Shown piece by piece: positions 1 to 6,760 of a stretch of 11,544 nucleotides of DNA (position 1 is its first letter; the number at the start of each line of letters is the position of its first letter). Source of the DNA: JAQGLW01 sp035995725 (lineage in GTDB: Bacteria; Pseudomonadota; Gammaproteobacteria; Burkholderiales; Burkholderiaceae_D); the NCBI GenBank assembly GCA_035995725.1, contig DASYKE010000045.1:1-11544 (forward strand). Direction: 5' to 3'. A program made the position numbers and the translations under genes. Below the pieces are notes generated by a model. That model worked only from the letters and a program-made list of their open reading frames with translations, was not told where the DNA came from and did no database searches.

Positions 1-252
1 TGGTCAACCCATTGGTCCCCACGCCGGGCTTGGTCAGTCGCCAAGTCCAAATTCGGTTAAGCGATAGGCAGTTTGGTAATGCTCGTCATTGGCTGCTTGC
101 CTCCACCAGCCTTTTATTTTGCTCATTGGAATTTACCAAAATTAACGTTTAGCGCTCTTTTCCCGGACTCCGATCATGCCAAATTTGAGCAGCGATTCGC
201 TTTTTTGAAGTCCACCGGCATGGATGGCCAATCCAAGACTTGTGATTATGCC

Positions 253-266
253 TTGATTTAGATCAA
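253..266. promoter_or_regulatory. FNR/ANR-type binding site (perfect dyad)
   Basis: TTGAT-TTAG-ATCAA matches the FNR/ANR consensus TTGAT-N4-ATCAA at all ten defined positions. FNR-type regulators bind such sites when oxygen is low. As an activator site it would place a transcription start near 301 on the plus strand or near 218 on the minus strand. I see no strong -10 box at either place, so the regulated gene is unclear. The next gene on the plus strand starts at 547. Confidence 0.6.
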
Positions 267-314
267 CGTGACATTCCTTTTGGCAATCATGTACTTAGGT
301 AACGCCAAGCATGG

Positions 315-349
315 TTATCCACAGTATTGTCCACTGTAAATGTGGGTAA
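315..349. promoter_or_regulatory. DnaA-box cluster (one perfect box, two degenerate)
   Basis: TTATCCACA at 315-323 is identical to the strong DnaA box. TTGTCCACT at 327-335 differs from it at two positions, and the minus strand of 341-349 reads TTACCCACA (one mismatch). A further one-mismatch box, TTATCCACT, lies on the minus strand at 449-457 inside AT-rich DNA. No replication gene is nearby, so this may be a DnaA regulatory or titration site, or chance. Confidence 0.4.
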
Positions 350-421
350 TTCAGTTGCATTTTGACTTGCTGCATGAACACAACAGATCAGCATATAGTT
401 TCCTTAAATAAACACCATGGC

Positions 422-451
422 TTGAAAAAAACTAAAAATTAGGTATATAGT
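422..451 (+). promoter_or_regulatory. Sigma-70-type promoter for the 547 gene
   Basis: A -35 box TTGAAA (422-427, five of six consensus bases) and a -10 box TATAGT (446-451, five of six) are separated by 18 bp. Transcription would start near 458, giving a leader of about 90 nt before the ATG at 547. A degenerate DnaA box on the minus strand (449-457) overlaps the -10 box. Confidence 0.45.
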
Positions 452-546
452 GGATAATGTAAAATTGCCAATGGGAAACTCAATTGATTTCGGAGCAAAT
501 TAAAGCTGCGACGTCAATACCGACTTATGAATAAGGGAGAATAAAA

Positions 547-858
547 ATGAGTGCAGCCGAGATCGGCACGTTTGCGTGGCAATTTGCCACCACCTTATTG
601 CTTTGCGTCGGGTGGTTGATTCTTCGAAAGGCGCTACCCGGTCTACGCATGAGAATAGGTGTGTCCTTTTCCTACTGCATTGCTGCTGCCCTTGCGCTGA
701 TTGCTTTCCTGGCACGTGACGGCGGCCCAACGCTATATGGCTTTGGCGCAAGTCTTCTTGTGATTGCCGTTCTTTATATAAGGTGGAGGCGTTCCCTGAA
801 GAAACATAGTATGGACGCCAATACCATAATAGGTTACGACACCAACATTATTTTTTAA
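547..858 (+). CDS. Small hydrophobic membrane protein of unknown function
   Basis: This encodes 103 residues that I cannot assign to a named family. Three hydrophobic stretches, at about residues 8-27, 38-56 and 62-79, suggest three membrane helices. The last is followed by a basic segment (RWRRSLKK, 79-86), which by the positive-inside rule would lie in the cytoplasm, and by a polar tail of about 17 residues. The ATG is chosen because a purine-rich GGGAGA Shine-Dalgarno stands 8 nt upstream. The gene has its own candidate promoter (422-451) and a factor-independent terminator (946-970), so it is probably monocistronic. An FNR/ANR-type dyad lies about 280 bp upstream, too far for a standard activator position. 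The function is unknown. That it is a gene rests on the ribosome binding site, the coherent membrane topology and the flanking signals. Confidence 0.7.
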   Translation: MSAAEIGTFAWQFATTLLLCVGWLILRKALPGLRMRIGVSFSYCIAAALALIAFLARDGGPTLYGFGASLLVIAVLYIRWRRSLKKHSMDANTIIGYDTNIIF

Positions 859-903
859 ACAACCCTTTTGTAACAAGATTTTATTTTCTTGCATCCGATC
901 GAC

Positions 904-920
904 ATCCCGGATGCCGGGAT
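904..920. repeat. 7-bp perfect inverted repeat
   Basis: ATCCCGG-ATG-CCGGGAT, with a 3-nt loop, lies 45 bp after the 547-858 gene and just before its terminator. In RNA it would form a stable small hairpin, perhaps protecting the transcript 3' end. Confidence 0.5.
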
Positions 921-945
921 CCCGCTGCGTTTTCATTAAAGCATC

Positions 946-970
946 GCCCGCATAGTTCGCGGGCTTTTTT
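946..970 (+). terminator. Rho-independent terminator
   Basis: A GC-rich 6-bp stem (GCCCGC at 946-951, GCGGGC at 959-964) with a 7-nt loop is followed directly by six T residues (965-970). This is the classic intrinsic terminator form and would end the transcript of the 547-858 gene. Confidence 0.85.
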
Positions 971-987
971 ATGCCCGTTAAACCTTG

Positions 988-1020
988 GCTGTTGTGAAAT
1001 TCTAAACATTTCACAACAGC
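988..1020. repeat. 12-bp perfect inverted repeat
   Basis: GCTGTTGTGAAA (988-999) and its exact reverse complement (1009-1020) flank a 9-nt loop. There is no T-tract on either side, so it is not a typical terminator. It lies 18 bp beyond the terminator at 946-970, in a stretch without genes. It could be a large dyad operator, a hairpin element or a remnant of a mobile-element end. Confidence 0.75.
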
Positions 1021-1313
1021 TATTGTCAGCCCACCTTTATCCGCTTTCCAATTATCGGTTTTGACGGCAATCAAGGGCTTGTGCCACGAACAGGCGATAA
1101 TCGTCAACAGGGCCATCCGCTTGAAAATCCCGTATTCCTGTTTCTCTTGTCCTCTCGTTCTTTTCTGTCATGCAATAAGTGGAATGCCCATTCGTTAACT
1201 TTTCAAGCCACCGTATTGTTCGCAGCCGTGCCAGATCTGTGCGAAGAAGAAGCCAAAGCACCGGAATGCGGCCGATTGGGAGTTGAAGTCGATCGAAAGG
1301 AAAAGCCTAATAT
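1021..1313. other. Intergenic stretch without recognisable gene
   Basis: Reading frames exist on both strands (for example 1052-1261 on the minus strand), but none has a ribosome binding site or a recognisable family. I see no promoter with both boxes in place. Confidence 0.4.
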
Positions 1314-1694
1314 ATGAGGAACAGCGTCTGGCTCATCTTTGGCACTGCTTGTTGTTGTGCCACTCTTGCATCTTGGGCCTGGGCGCAGAAACCACTGAGT
1401 TTCAAAGCAACTTCTTCTTATATTCAGCCTCTGCCGGAGGGGGAAGCTGAAAGTTTTTCTTCATCGGCCAGCAGTCTTTCCGCTGATTTTTCCCGCAGCA
1501 GCCATCGGTGGCTTTCAGACTTGCAAAGAGCTGGATTCATCGACCGCTCTTTGCCGCGACCTTATCGTGTTGCGGTGCCACTCATGTCGTTCGGCGACAC
1601 AGGACCGAAGGTAAAGCTGACTTATGCGCGAAACATGCCGGGCAATCCGGGAACAAAAGGCATAATATTATTTATTACCATGGAAATACCTTGA
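1314..1694 (+). CDS. Possible small secreted protein, unknown function
   Basis: This reading frame encodes 126 residues. The N-terminus looks like a Sec signal peptide: MRNS, a hydrophobic core at about 5-20, and a signal-peptidase-I-like site after residue 24 (AWA before QK). The mature part has a serine-rich segment (about 49-62) and no family motif that I know. The start is the ATG at 1314; an AAAGGA sequence upstream is rather far away (about 12 nt), so initiation may be weak. The C-terminus (FITMEIP) looks abrupt and could be a truncation. The gene stands alone between a gene-poor stretch and a probable recombinase remnant, so it may be accessory DNA. An export role is inferred from the signal peptide only. 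Confidence 0.45.
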   Translation: MRNSVWLIFGTACCCATLASWAWAQKPLSFKATSSYIQPLPEGEAESFSSSASSLSADFSRSSHRWLSDLQRAGFIDRSLPRPYRVAVPLMSFGDTGPKVKLTYARNMPGNPGTKGIILFITMEIP

Positions 1695-1946
1695 ACGACA
1701 TGCAGCTGCCGCAATAATGCAGCGCTGACCCGCCCGTCGTGCACTGCTGCGTGAACATGAAAATGCACCGGTAATCCGCATGCGGCGCACACTCCGACGA
1801 CATTTGAATGTTCGATCCTTTCCGATATTGTCAGGCGACGTCCCAGACAAAAGCGATTCCTTTTTCATGACTGCAGGTGTCCCCATCGAAAGGTGACCAC
1901 AAGGAATGTGACCGGCGTCGGCGTTGGCCTTGCATTTCCTTCGTAA
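1695..1946. other. Stretch without intact gene, possibly decayed coding DNA
   Basis: Base composition is like coding DNA, but every frame is broken by stops or lacks a start with a ribosome binding site. The longer minus-strand frames (1668-2051 and 1865-2083) look like shadows. It lies directly before the recombinase-like fragment and may be part of the same decayed element. Confidence 0.35.
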
Positions 1947-2135
1947 GACCTGGCAATTCCGAACAGCGCCATCGGGTCGCAACCAGCGCTCGTCGTACAG
2001 CAGTACATGGGGCAGCATACGGTTGACACGACGATGCAATACATAAACCATTTAATTTCCATCAGGAAAATTAAAGCAATCAAAACATCCTTTGTGCGAT
2101 ATCAATCATTGCATTGTGCAATGCAGCATAATTAA
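1947..2135 (+). pseudogene. Decayed tyrosine recombinase (integrase) C-terminus
   Basis: In the frame that opens after the stop at 1944-1946, positions 1995-2051 read VQQYMGQHTVDTTMQYINH. This resembles the C-terminal box of phage-type integrases, typically VQxxLGHxSxxTTxxYxH, including the region of the catalytic tyrosine (here Y at 2040-2042). Where that box normally has the catalytic histidine (LGH), this copy has glutamine. There is no start codon with a ribosome binding site, and the upstream catalytic box with RHxxxT is not in frame, so the gene is not functional. The tail runs to a stop at 2133-2135. The assignment rests on one motif seen by eye and could be chance. Confidence 0.4.
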
Positions 2136-2676
2136 TGCTTTACGAATTCTTTTCTTCCTCAGTAGAAATTTCACTCAAGTTCGCGATAGATATTCTGTGG
2201 CCCGTCATTTATGACCGCTATAGCGTATGTAAATGCGCGAATCTAGCAATAATCTGTTTCCTTTCAGGAATTTTTACCCTTGGAAAAAGTATTTACCAAG
2301 TATAAAAATTTGTATTCATAACACAAGTTCAGATGTCCGCAAGTGGTACATTACGCACACGCTATTTACCTTGATTAAATCAGTAGCGTGAATGCCTTAT
2401 CGGCATCTGTAGCTGCTTCATGCAAACGGTCACAGAAGGTCTGAAACGATGGCACAATGGAAGTTTACTGCGGAATATTATTGCGCGAGGTTTCTTTTAT
2501 GCAACTTATTTGTTGGCAATGCACATATCACAACAGATCAAAGTGATGCTACCAACAAGACAGCGTCACATTGAGCCCAGGCAACATTTCTTGAATGATG
2601 TTTGGCTCTTGGGAAACACTTTTTATTTTCTGACTAAATAGTTGACGCGAGAACCCATCGTACATTAAGGATTTTT
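2136..2676. other. AT-rich spacer with dyads, no convincing gene
   Basis: No supported gene is visible; a 73-residue frame at 2420-2641 lacks a ribosome binding site. The stretch contains a 10-bp palindrome CGCTATAGCG (2216-2225), an imperfect 22-bp dyad bounded by CTTGG and CCAAG (2279-2300), a nested dyad (2358-2390) and a short hairpin ATGCC-TTATC-GGCAT (2392-2406). These may be control sites for the c-di-GMP gene that follows. I see no promoter with both boxes well matched. Confidence 0.45.
2358..2390. repeat. Nested inverted repeat upstream of the c-di-GMP gene
   Basis: CACGCTA (2358-2364) pairs with TAGCGTG (2384-2390). Between them lies a second small dyad, TGATT-A-AATCA. It is about 290 bp before the ATG at 2677. 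It could be an operator or a structured leader; the sequence does not decide. Confidence 0.4.
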
Positions 2677-5160
2677 ATGTCGTTCCCTGATGCCAATAAT
2701 GTCACGCCAATCGAGAAGGATGGGCTCGATAAGCGGTTATTGAACGCGGTCTTTAGATCGAGCATCGATCCGATAATATTGTCGCGCGCCGACGGCTATG
2801 TTGTCGCAGCAAATTTTGCCGCATGCCAACTGTTCAAGGCATCTGAATCGGTGCTGATGTCGACAGGTCGTTGGGGGTTGATCGACACTTCGGACAGCCG
2901 GTTTTTCAAACTGCTGGACGACAGAAAGGATACCGGATCGGGTCGCATGGAATTACGGATGAGGCGACCGGACGATTCGGTATTTTCCGCCGATGTATCT
3001 ACCGCCGTCCTTTTCAAGGAAAAAGAAGTCGAATATTGCAGCTGGACTATTCGGGATGTTTCACCACGGCTGGAATCGACACGCCCAATCGCCGACCATG
3101 AGCAGGGCAAAATTTTTGCCCTGAACGCCGCGCAAATCGGCGACTGGGAATTGAATATTCCCGAGAATTCCTATCGCCGCTCCCTTCTGCACGATCTCTA
3201 TTTCGGTTATACGGAACCTGCCAAAGAGTGGGACTACGATATCTTTCTGTCGCATGTCCACCCGGACGACAGAGCAAGAGTAGACCAGAACTACAGGAAG
3301 TCGCTGGCAGGCAGACCGCTGTACGAAGACGAATTTCGGGTTATCTGGCCGGATGGATCCGTGCATTGGTTATGGTTGAAAGCGCGCTTTAATTTTGACG
3401 GCGCAGGCAAAGCAGTCCGGGTGCTGGGCATCGTTTGCGAGATTACCGAGCGCCGACTCGCCGAACAGACAATGGCGCTGTATCTGCGCGTACTCGAATG
3501 TACCCACAACGGGATCATGATAGCGGATGCAACCTCCCCTAATCTGCCCTTGATCTATGTAAACCCCGAATTCGAAAAAATAACCGGTTATCCGGCGCGC
3601 GATGTACTCGGAAAAAATGCGCGATTTCTGAACAGAAACGATCTGGATCAGGAGGGGATATATGCAATTCGTGCCGCCGTGCAGGAACAGCGCGAAGTAA
3701 AAACGGAACTCAGGAATTACAAGGCCGACGGTTCCCTTTTCTGGAACGAATTACATCTATCTCCGGTACGCAATTCATTCGGATCCGTGACGCATTTCGT
3801 CGGCATTCTGAATGACATTACCCAGCGCAAAAAACATGAAGAAGAATTGACATTCAACGCAAGCCACGACGTATTGACCGGTTTACCCAATCGCGCGCTA
3901 TTCAATGACCGACTGAAGCAAGCCGTCGCAAGAGCGCCCAGACATGATAAAAAGCTGGCCGTGATTTATCTGGACGTCGACCGCTTCAAGTCGTTCAACG
4001 ACACGTTAGGCCATCATGGAGGCGATCTGATTCTCAAGACCGTGGCCGAAAAGCTTGTCTCTTGCAAAAGAGAGGGCGATACGGTAGCGCGTCTGGCCGG
4101 CGATGAATTCGCGGTCATTTGCCTTGACATGGGCTCAAAAGAAGATGTGATAGCAATCGTGAATCGGATCGTCGATTGTTTGCGCGAGCCGCTGGACATC
4201 AATGGGAAGACAGTACTGGCAACTGCAAGCATCGGCATTTCGCTGTTCCCGGACGACGGCGCGGCAGCCGGAGAACTGCTGATAAAAGCCGATCTGGCGA
4301 TGTATGCGTCGAAAGAACGCGGCCGCAACCATTTCCAGTTCTTTACCGCGAGCATGGATTTCGACGTGCAAGACCGGATGAATCTGGAGCACGATTTGCG
4401 GCATGCAATGGCATCGGATGAATTATCCCTGGTTTATCAGCCGCAGATCGAATTTGGAACGGGAAAACTGATCGGCATCGAGGTATTTGTCCGCTGGCTT
4501 CATCCGAAACTGGGACCGATTGCGCCATCGCGCTTTATCGTCGCGGCCGAAGAAAACGGTTTCATCGGGGAACTGGGGGAATGGATTTTACGCAAGGCAT
4601 GCGCGCAAAACATGGAATGGATAAGAGCCGGAATGCCGGCGGTGCCGATTGCCGTAAATATCTCCACGCTGCAATTCCAGCAGTCGAATTTTTCGGATTT
4701 GATCAGTCAGATCCTCGATGACACCGGCCTGGACCCGAAGTATCTGGAAATTGAGTTGACCGAAAGCGCCATCATGCAATGCACGGACTTTGGCGCCGAT
4801 ACGCTAAGAGCGCTCAAGCGCAAGGGCTTGCGGCTGTGCATAGATGATTTCGGGACCGGTTACTCCAGCCTCAGTTATTTGGCAAAATTCCCGTTTCACC
4901 GCCTGAAAATAGACCAGTCTCTGGTGGAAAAACTGGAAAAAAGTCCGCACGCCGCCTCGATGACCAAGGCGATCATCCGGATGGGGAAAAGCCTGGGACT
5001 GCGGATCATTGCCGAGGGAGTGGAGAAGACCGAACAGGCTACTTTTCTCAAAAGACTGGGCTGTCAGGATGCCCAGGGTTATTTATTCAGCAAACCGTTG
5101 GCTGCGGCAGCACTGTGGGACCTGTTAGTCAGCAAGGAATACGAAACCCTCGATTTCTAG
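2677..5160 (+). CDS. PAS-PAS-LOV-like-GGDEF-EAL c-di-GMP enzyme
   Basis: This 827-residue soluble sensor protein has domains to make and break cyclic di-GMP. In order: PAS (about 20-130), PAS_3/PAC type (about 145-262), a LOV-like PAS (about 268-388), GGDEF (about 392-556) and EAL (about 565-815). No membrane helix or signal peptide is visible, so it should be cytoplasmic. GGDEF has the variant signature AGDEF (474-478) with D433, N441 and D442 conserved and an inhibitory I-site RxxD (R465-D468). EAL reads EVF (602-604) but keeps E602, N661, E693, D723, D724, K744, E780 and Q800, so phosphodiesterase activity is plausible. The LOV-like domain resembles YtvA-type LOV but has A315 at the flavin-adduct cysteine (NARFLN), N319 for the usual Gln and L378 for the Gln of GIQND; N347 and N357 are kept. 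The ATG follows AAGGA by 5 nt. It appears to be a single-gene unit. Confidence 0.95.
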   Translation: MSFPDANNVTPIEKDGLDKRLLNAVFRSSIDPIILSRADGYVVAANFAACQLFKASESVLMSTGRWGLIDTSDSRFFKLLDDRKDTGSGRMELRMRRPDDSVFSADVSTAVLFKEKEVEYCSWTIRDVSPRLESTRPIADHEQGKIFALNAAQIGDWELNIPENSYRRSLLHDLYFGYTEPAKEWDYDIFLSHVHPDDRARVDQNYRKSLAGRPLYEDEFRVIWPDGSVHWLWLKARFNFDGAGKAVRVLGIVCEITERRLAEQTMALYLRVLECTHNGIMIADATSPNLPLIYVNPEFEKITGYPARDVLGKNARFLNRNDLDQEGIYAIRAAVQEQREVKTELRNYKADGSLFWNELHLSPVRNSFGSVTHFVGILNDITQRKKHEEELTFNASHDVLTGLPNRALFNDRLKQAVARAPRHDKKLAVIYLDVDRFKSFNDTLGHHGGDLILKTVAEKLVSCKREGDTVARLAGDEFAVICLDMGSKEDVIAIVNRIVDCLREPLDINGKTVLATASIGISLFPDDGAAAGELLIKADLAMYASKERGRNHFQFFTASMDFDVQDRMNLEHDLRHAMASDELSLVYQPQIEFGTGKLIGIEVFVRWLHPKLGPIAPSRFIVAAEENGFIGELGEWILRKACAQNMEWIRAGMPAVPIAVNISTLQFQQSNFSDLISQILDDTGLDPKYLEIELTESAIMQCTDFGADTLRALKRKGLRLCIDDFGTGYSSLSYLAKFPFHRLKIDQSLVEKLEKSPHAASMTKAIIRMGKSLGLRIIAEGVEKTEQATFLKRLGCQDAQGYLFSKPLAAAALWDLLVSKEYETLDF

Positions 5161-5489
5161 ACGCAACAAATCACGCGACGATTCGCGGATGCGCCGCCAG
5201 GCCGTCACCAATATCCCGCGGAGATCGTCAATTGCCGCGTTGACTGGCCCAAACCGACCCCATATCAGACATGCGATTCAATAATCGTGCAGAAGATTTT
5301 CATCAGCCCATTCGACAGCCAAAGCGATGACAGCCAATCGGCCACGGCAGCAAGCGCCGGACCGCATCGAGTGAAGGCATTGCCGCTAAATTACGGATGC
5401 AAAAAATTCATGCGGAACATGCAGAAATTCCGTTTGCGACGATATTCGTGGCAGGTAATAATGAAACTTCCGCAGAAGCAGAAGAGAAC
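5161..5489. other. Intergenic stretch with operon promoter
   Basis: No supported gene is visible; an 83-residue frame starting at 5287 looks spurious. No terminator with a T-tract follows the c-di-GMP gene. The stretch contains a promoter candidate (5240-5268) for the downstream transporter operon. Confidence 0.5.
5240..5268 (+). promoter_or_regulatory. Sigma-70-type promoter for transporter/CMD operon
   Basis: A -35 box TTGACT (5240-5245, five of six consensus bases) and a -10 box TATCAG (5263-5268, four of six) are spaced by 17 bp. Transcription would start near 5276, about 214 nt before the preferred ATG at 5490. Confidence 0.4.
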
Positions 5490-6680
5490 ATGCCTACTAC
5501 CGACACCCAAGCCCGAATCGCCCACTCGCCGATCGTAACCGCCTTCGCCGGATTGCTGGCGCTGGCAGTGGCGATGGGCATCGGGCGATTCGCATTTACG
5601 CCGGTGCTTCCGATGATGCTGGAAGACGTCGGTCTGTCGATCGCGCAAGGCGGGCTGCTTGCGTCCGCCAATTACGCAGGTTATCTGATCGGCGCCATCA
5701 GCGCGACCCTGATCCGTATCCGGCCGGCGATCGCAATTCGTGCCGGACTGATGATCATTGCCATCACCACGCTGGCGATGGGACTGCATTTTCCTTTCGC
5801 GGGATGGCTTGTGATGCGGCTGCTTGCCGGTATTGCGAGCGCATGGGTGCTGATCTCGATATCCACCTGGTCACTGGAAACGCTGGCCAAATATCAGCGG
5901 CCGGTATTGAGCAGCGTTGTCTTCGCCGGCGTCGGCGTCGGTATCGCCATTGCCGGCCTGACCTGCATCGCTTTATCGAATCGCGGCGCGACTTCATCGC
6001 AGGCGTGGGTGACGCTGGGTTTGCTGTCGGCTGCGGCGACCGCCTTCATCTGGCCTTTGTTTTATCGACAGGACGAGTCACCGGGCAATAATCAGACGGA
6101 CATACCGACAAAGCATCGCTGGAACGCGGAGTCGATTCGCCTGGTTGTCTGTTACGGGATATTCGGCTTCGGCTATATCATCCCGGCCACGTTTCTCCCG
6201 GTGATGGCCAAGCATGCATTGCGCGATCCCGCACTCTTCGGCTGGTCGTGGCCTGTATTCGGTTTAGCGGCCGCCATCTCTACGCTCGCTGTCGCGCCGT
6301 TGAGCCGGTATGTGAGCAGTCGTCATCTGTGGATCGCAGGTCATGTGATTCTGGCGCTGGGCGTTGCATTGCCGGCGGTGCGGTCAAACCCGGCAACCGT
6401 TTTCGTGGCAGCGCTCTTTGTCGGCGGAACCTTCATGGTGATCACGCTCGGCGCAATGCAGGAAGCAAAACGCGTCGCCGGACGCGACGCGACGGTTCTC
6501 ATCGCTGCGATGACGTCGTCCTTTGCGGCGGGACAGATAGCCGGACCGCTGAGCATCACATATGGCCTGGGACGCGACGGCGGCTTCTCGACCGCATTAC
6601 TGATTGCCGCTGCGCTGCTGCTGGTCGGCGCCTTCGCGCTGTCGGGCAGGTCTGCGTCGTCGCAGCCTGCGGCCGGCTAG
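5490..6680 (+). CDS. YbfB/YjiJ-family MFS transporter
   Basis: This encodes a 396-residue inner-membrane transporter of the major facilitator superfamily. About twelve hydrophobic segments fill the length, with a polar central loop at about 187-207 (RQDESPGNNQTD region) separating two six-helix halves, as is usual. The first helix carries GIGRFAFTPVLPMM, typical of the YbfB/YjiJ group, whose substrates are not known. The frame stays open to an ATG at 5397, but the extra 31 residues are polar, do not resemble the family and have no ribosome binding site. The ATG at 5490, before MPTTDTQARI, fits the family length better although its own Shine-Dalgarno (a purine run AGAAGAG) is weak. A carboxymuconolactone-decarboxylase-family gene begins 80 bp downstream on the same strand, suggesting that transport and metabolism of one small organic compound are linked. 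That link is inference. Confidence 0.88.
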   Translation: MPTTDTQARIAHSPIVTAFAGLLALAVAMGIGRFAFTPVLPMMLEDVGLSIAQGGLLASANYAGYLIGAISATLIRIRPAIAIRAGLMIIAITTLAMGLHFPFAGWLVMRLLAGIASAWVLISISTWSLETLAKYQRPVLSSVVFAGVGVGIAIAGLTCIALSNRGATSSQAWVTLGLLSAAATAFIWPLFYRQDESPGNNQTDIPTKHRWNAESIRLVVCYGIFGFGYIIPATFLPVMAKHALRDPALFGWSWPVFGLAAAISTLAVAPLSRYVSSRHLWIAGHVILALGVALPAVRSNPATVFVAALFVGGTFMVITLGAMQEAKRVAGRDATVLIAAMTSSFAAGQIAGPLSITYGLGRDGGFSTALLIAAALLLVGAFALSGRSASSQPAAG

Positions 6681-6760
6681 CGATGGCCGGCCAACAGAAA
6701 GTATCTCAGCCCCATCACTCCGCCCCGTCAAACTGCATCGAATCAGAAAGGAGCAGCCCA

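Larger units (their letters stand above)
1..546. other. Gene-free, AT-rich left end with regulatory motifs
   Basis: No convincing gene is visible. The only longer reading frame (73-261, plus strand) needs a TTG start, has no ribosome binding site and looks like no family I know. The stretch carries three copies of TGGTC in its first 35 bases, a perfect FNR/ANR-type dyad (253-266), DnaA-box-like sequences (315-349 and 449-457) and a sigma-70-type promoter (422-451). It becomes strongly AT-rich from about 400. Confidence 0.6.

Noticed and set aside
73..261. 62-residue frame on the plus strand
   Set aside because: It needs a TTG start, has no ribosome binding site, resembles no family, and overlaps the FNR-type dyad at its end.
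733..1116. 127-residue frame on the minus strand
   Set aside because: It runs across the intrinsic terminator (946-970) and the 12-bp inverted repeat, overlaps the 547-858 gene and has no ribosome binding site.
1052..1261. 69-residue frame on the minus strand
   Set aside because: Its C-terminal half reads somewhat like protein, but no start with a ribosome binding site and no family were found.
1668..2051. 127-residue minus-strand frame over the recombinase-like fragment
   Set aside because: Arginine- and cysteine-rich shadow composition; the plus-strand integrase-like motif is the better explanation of this DNA.
2420..2641. 73-residue frame just before the c-di-GMP gene
   Set aside because: No ribosome binding site before the ATG and no recognisable motif; it could be a leader peptide but nothing supports it.
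5287..5538. 83-residue frame overlapping the start of the transporter
   Set aside because: Polar, low-complexity product in another frame over the transporter N-terminus, without ribosome binding site.
6248..6760. Long upstream extension of the CMD-family gene
   Set aside because: The frame is open upstream only because it shadows the transporter; a clear Shine-Dalgarno and ATG at 6761 mark the true start.
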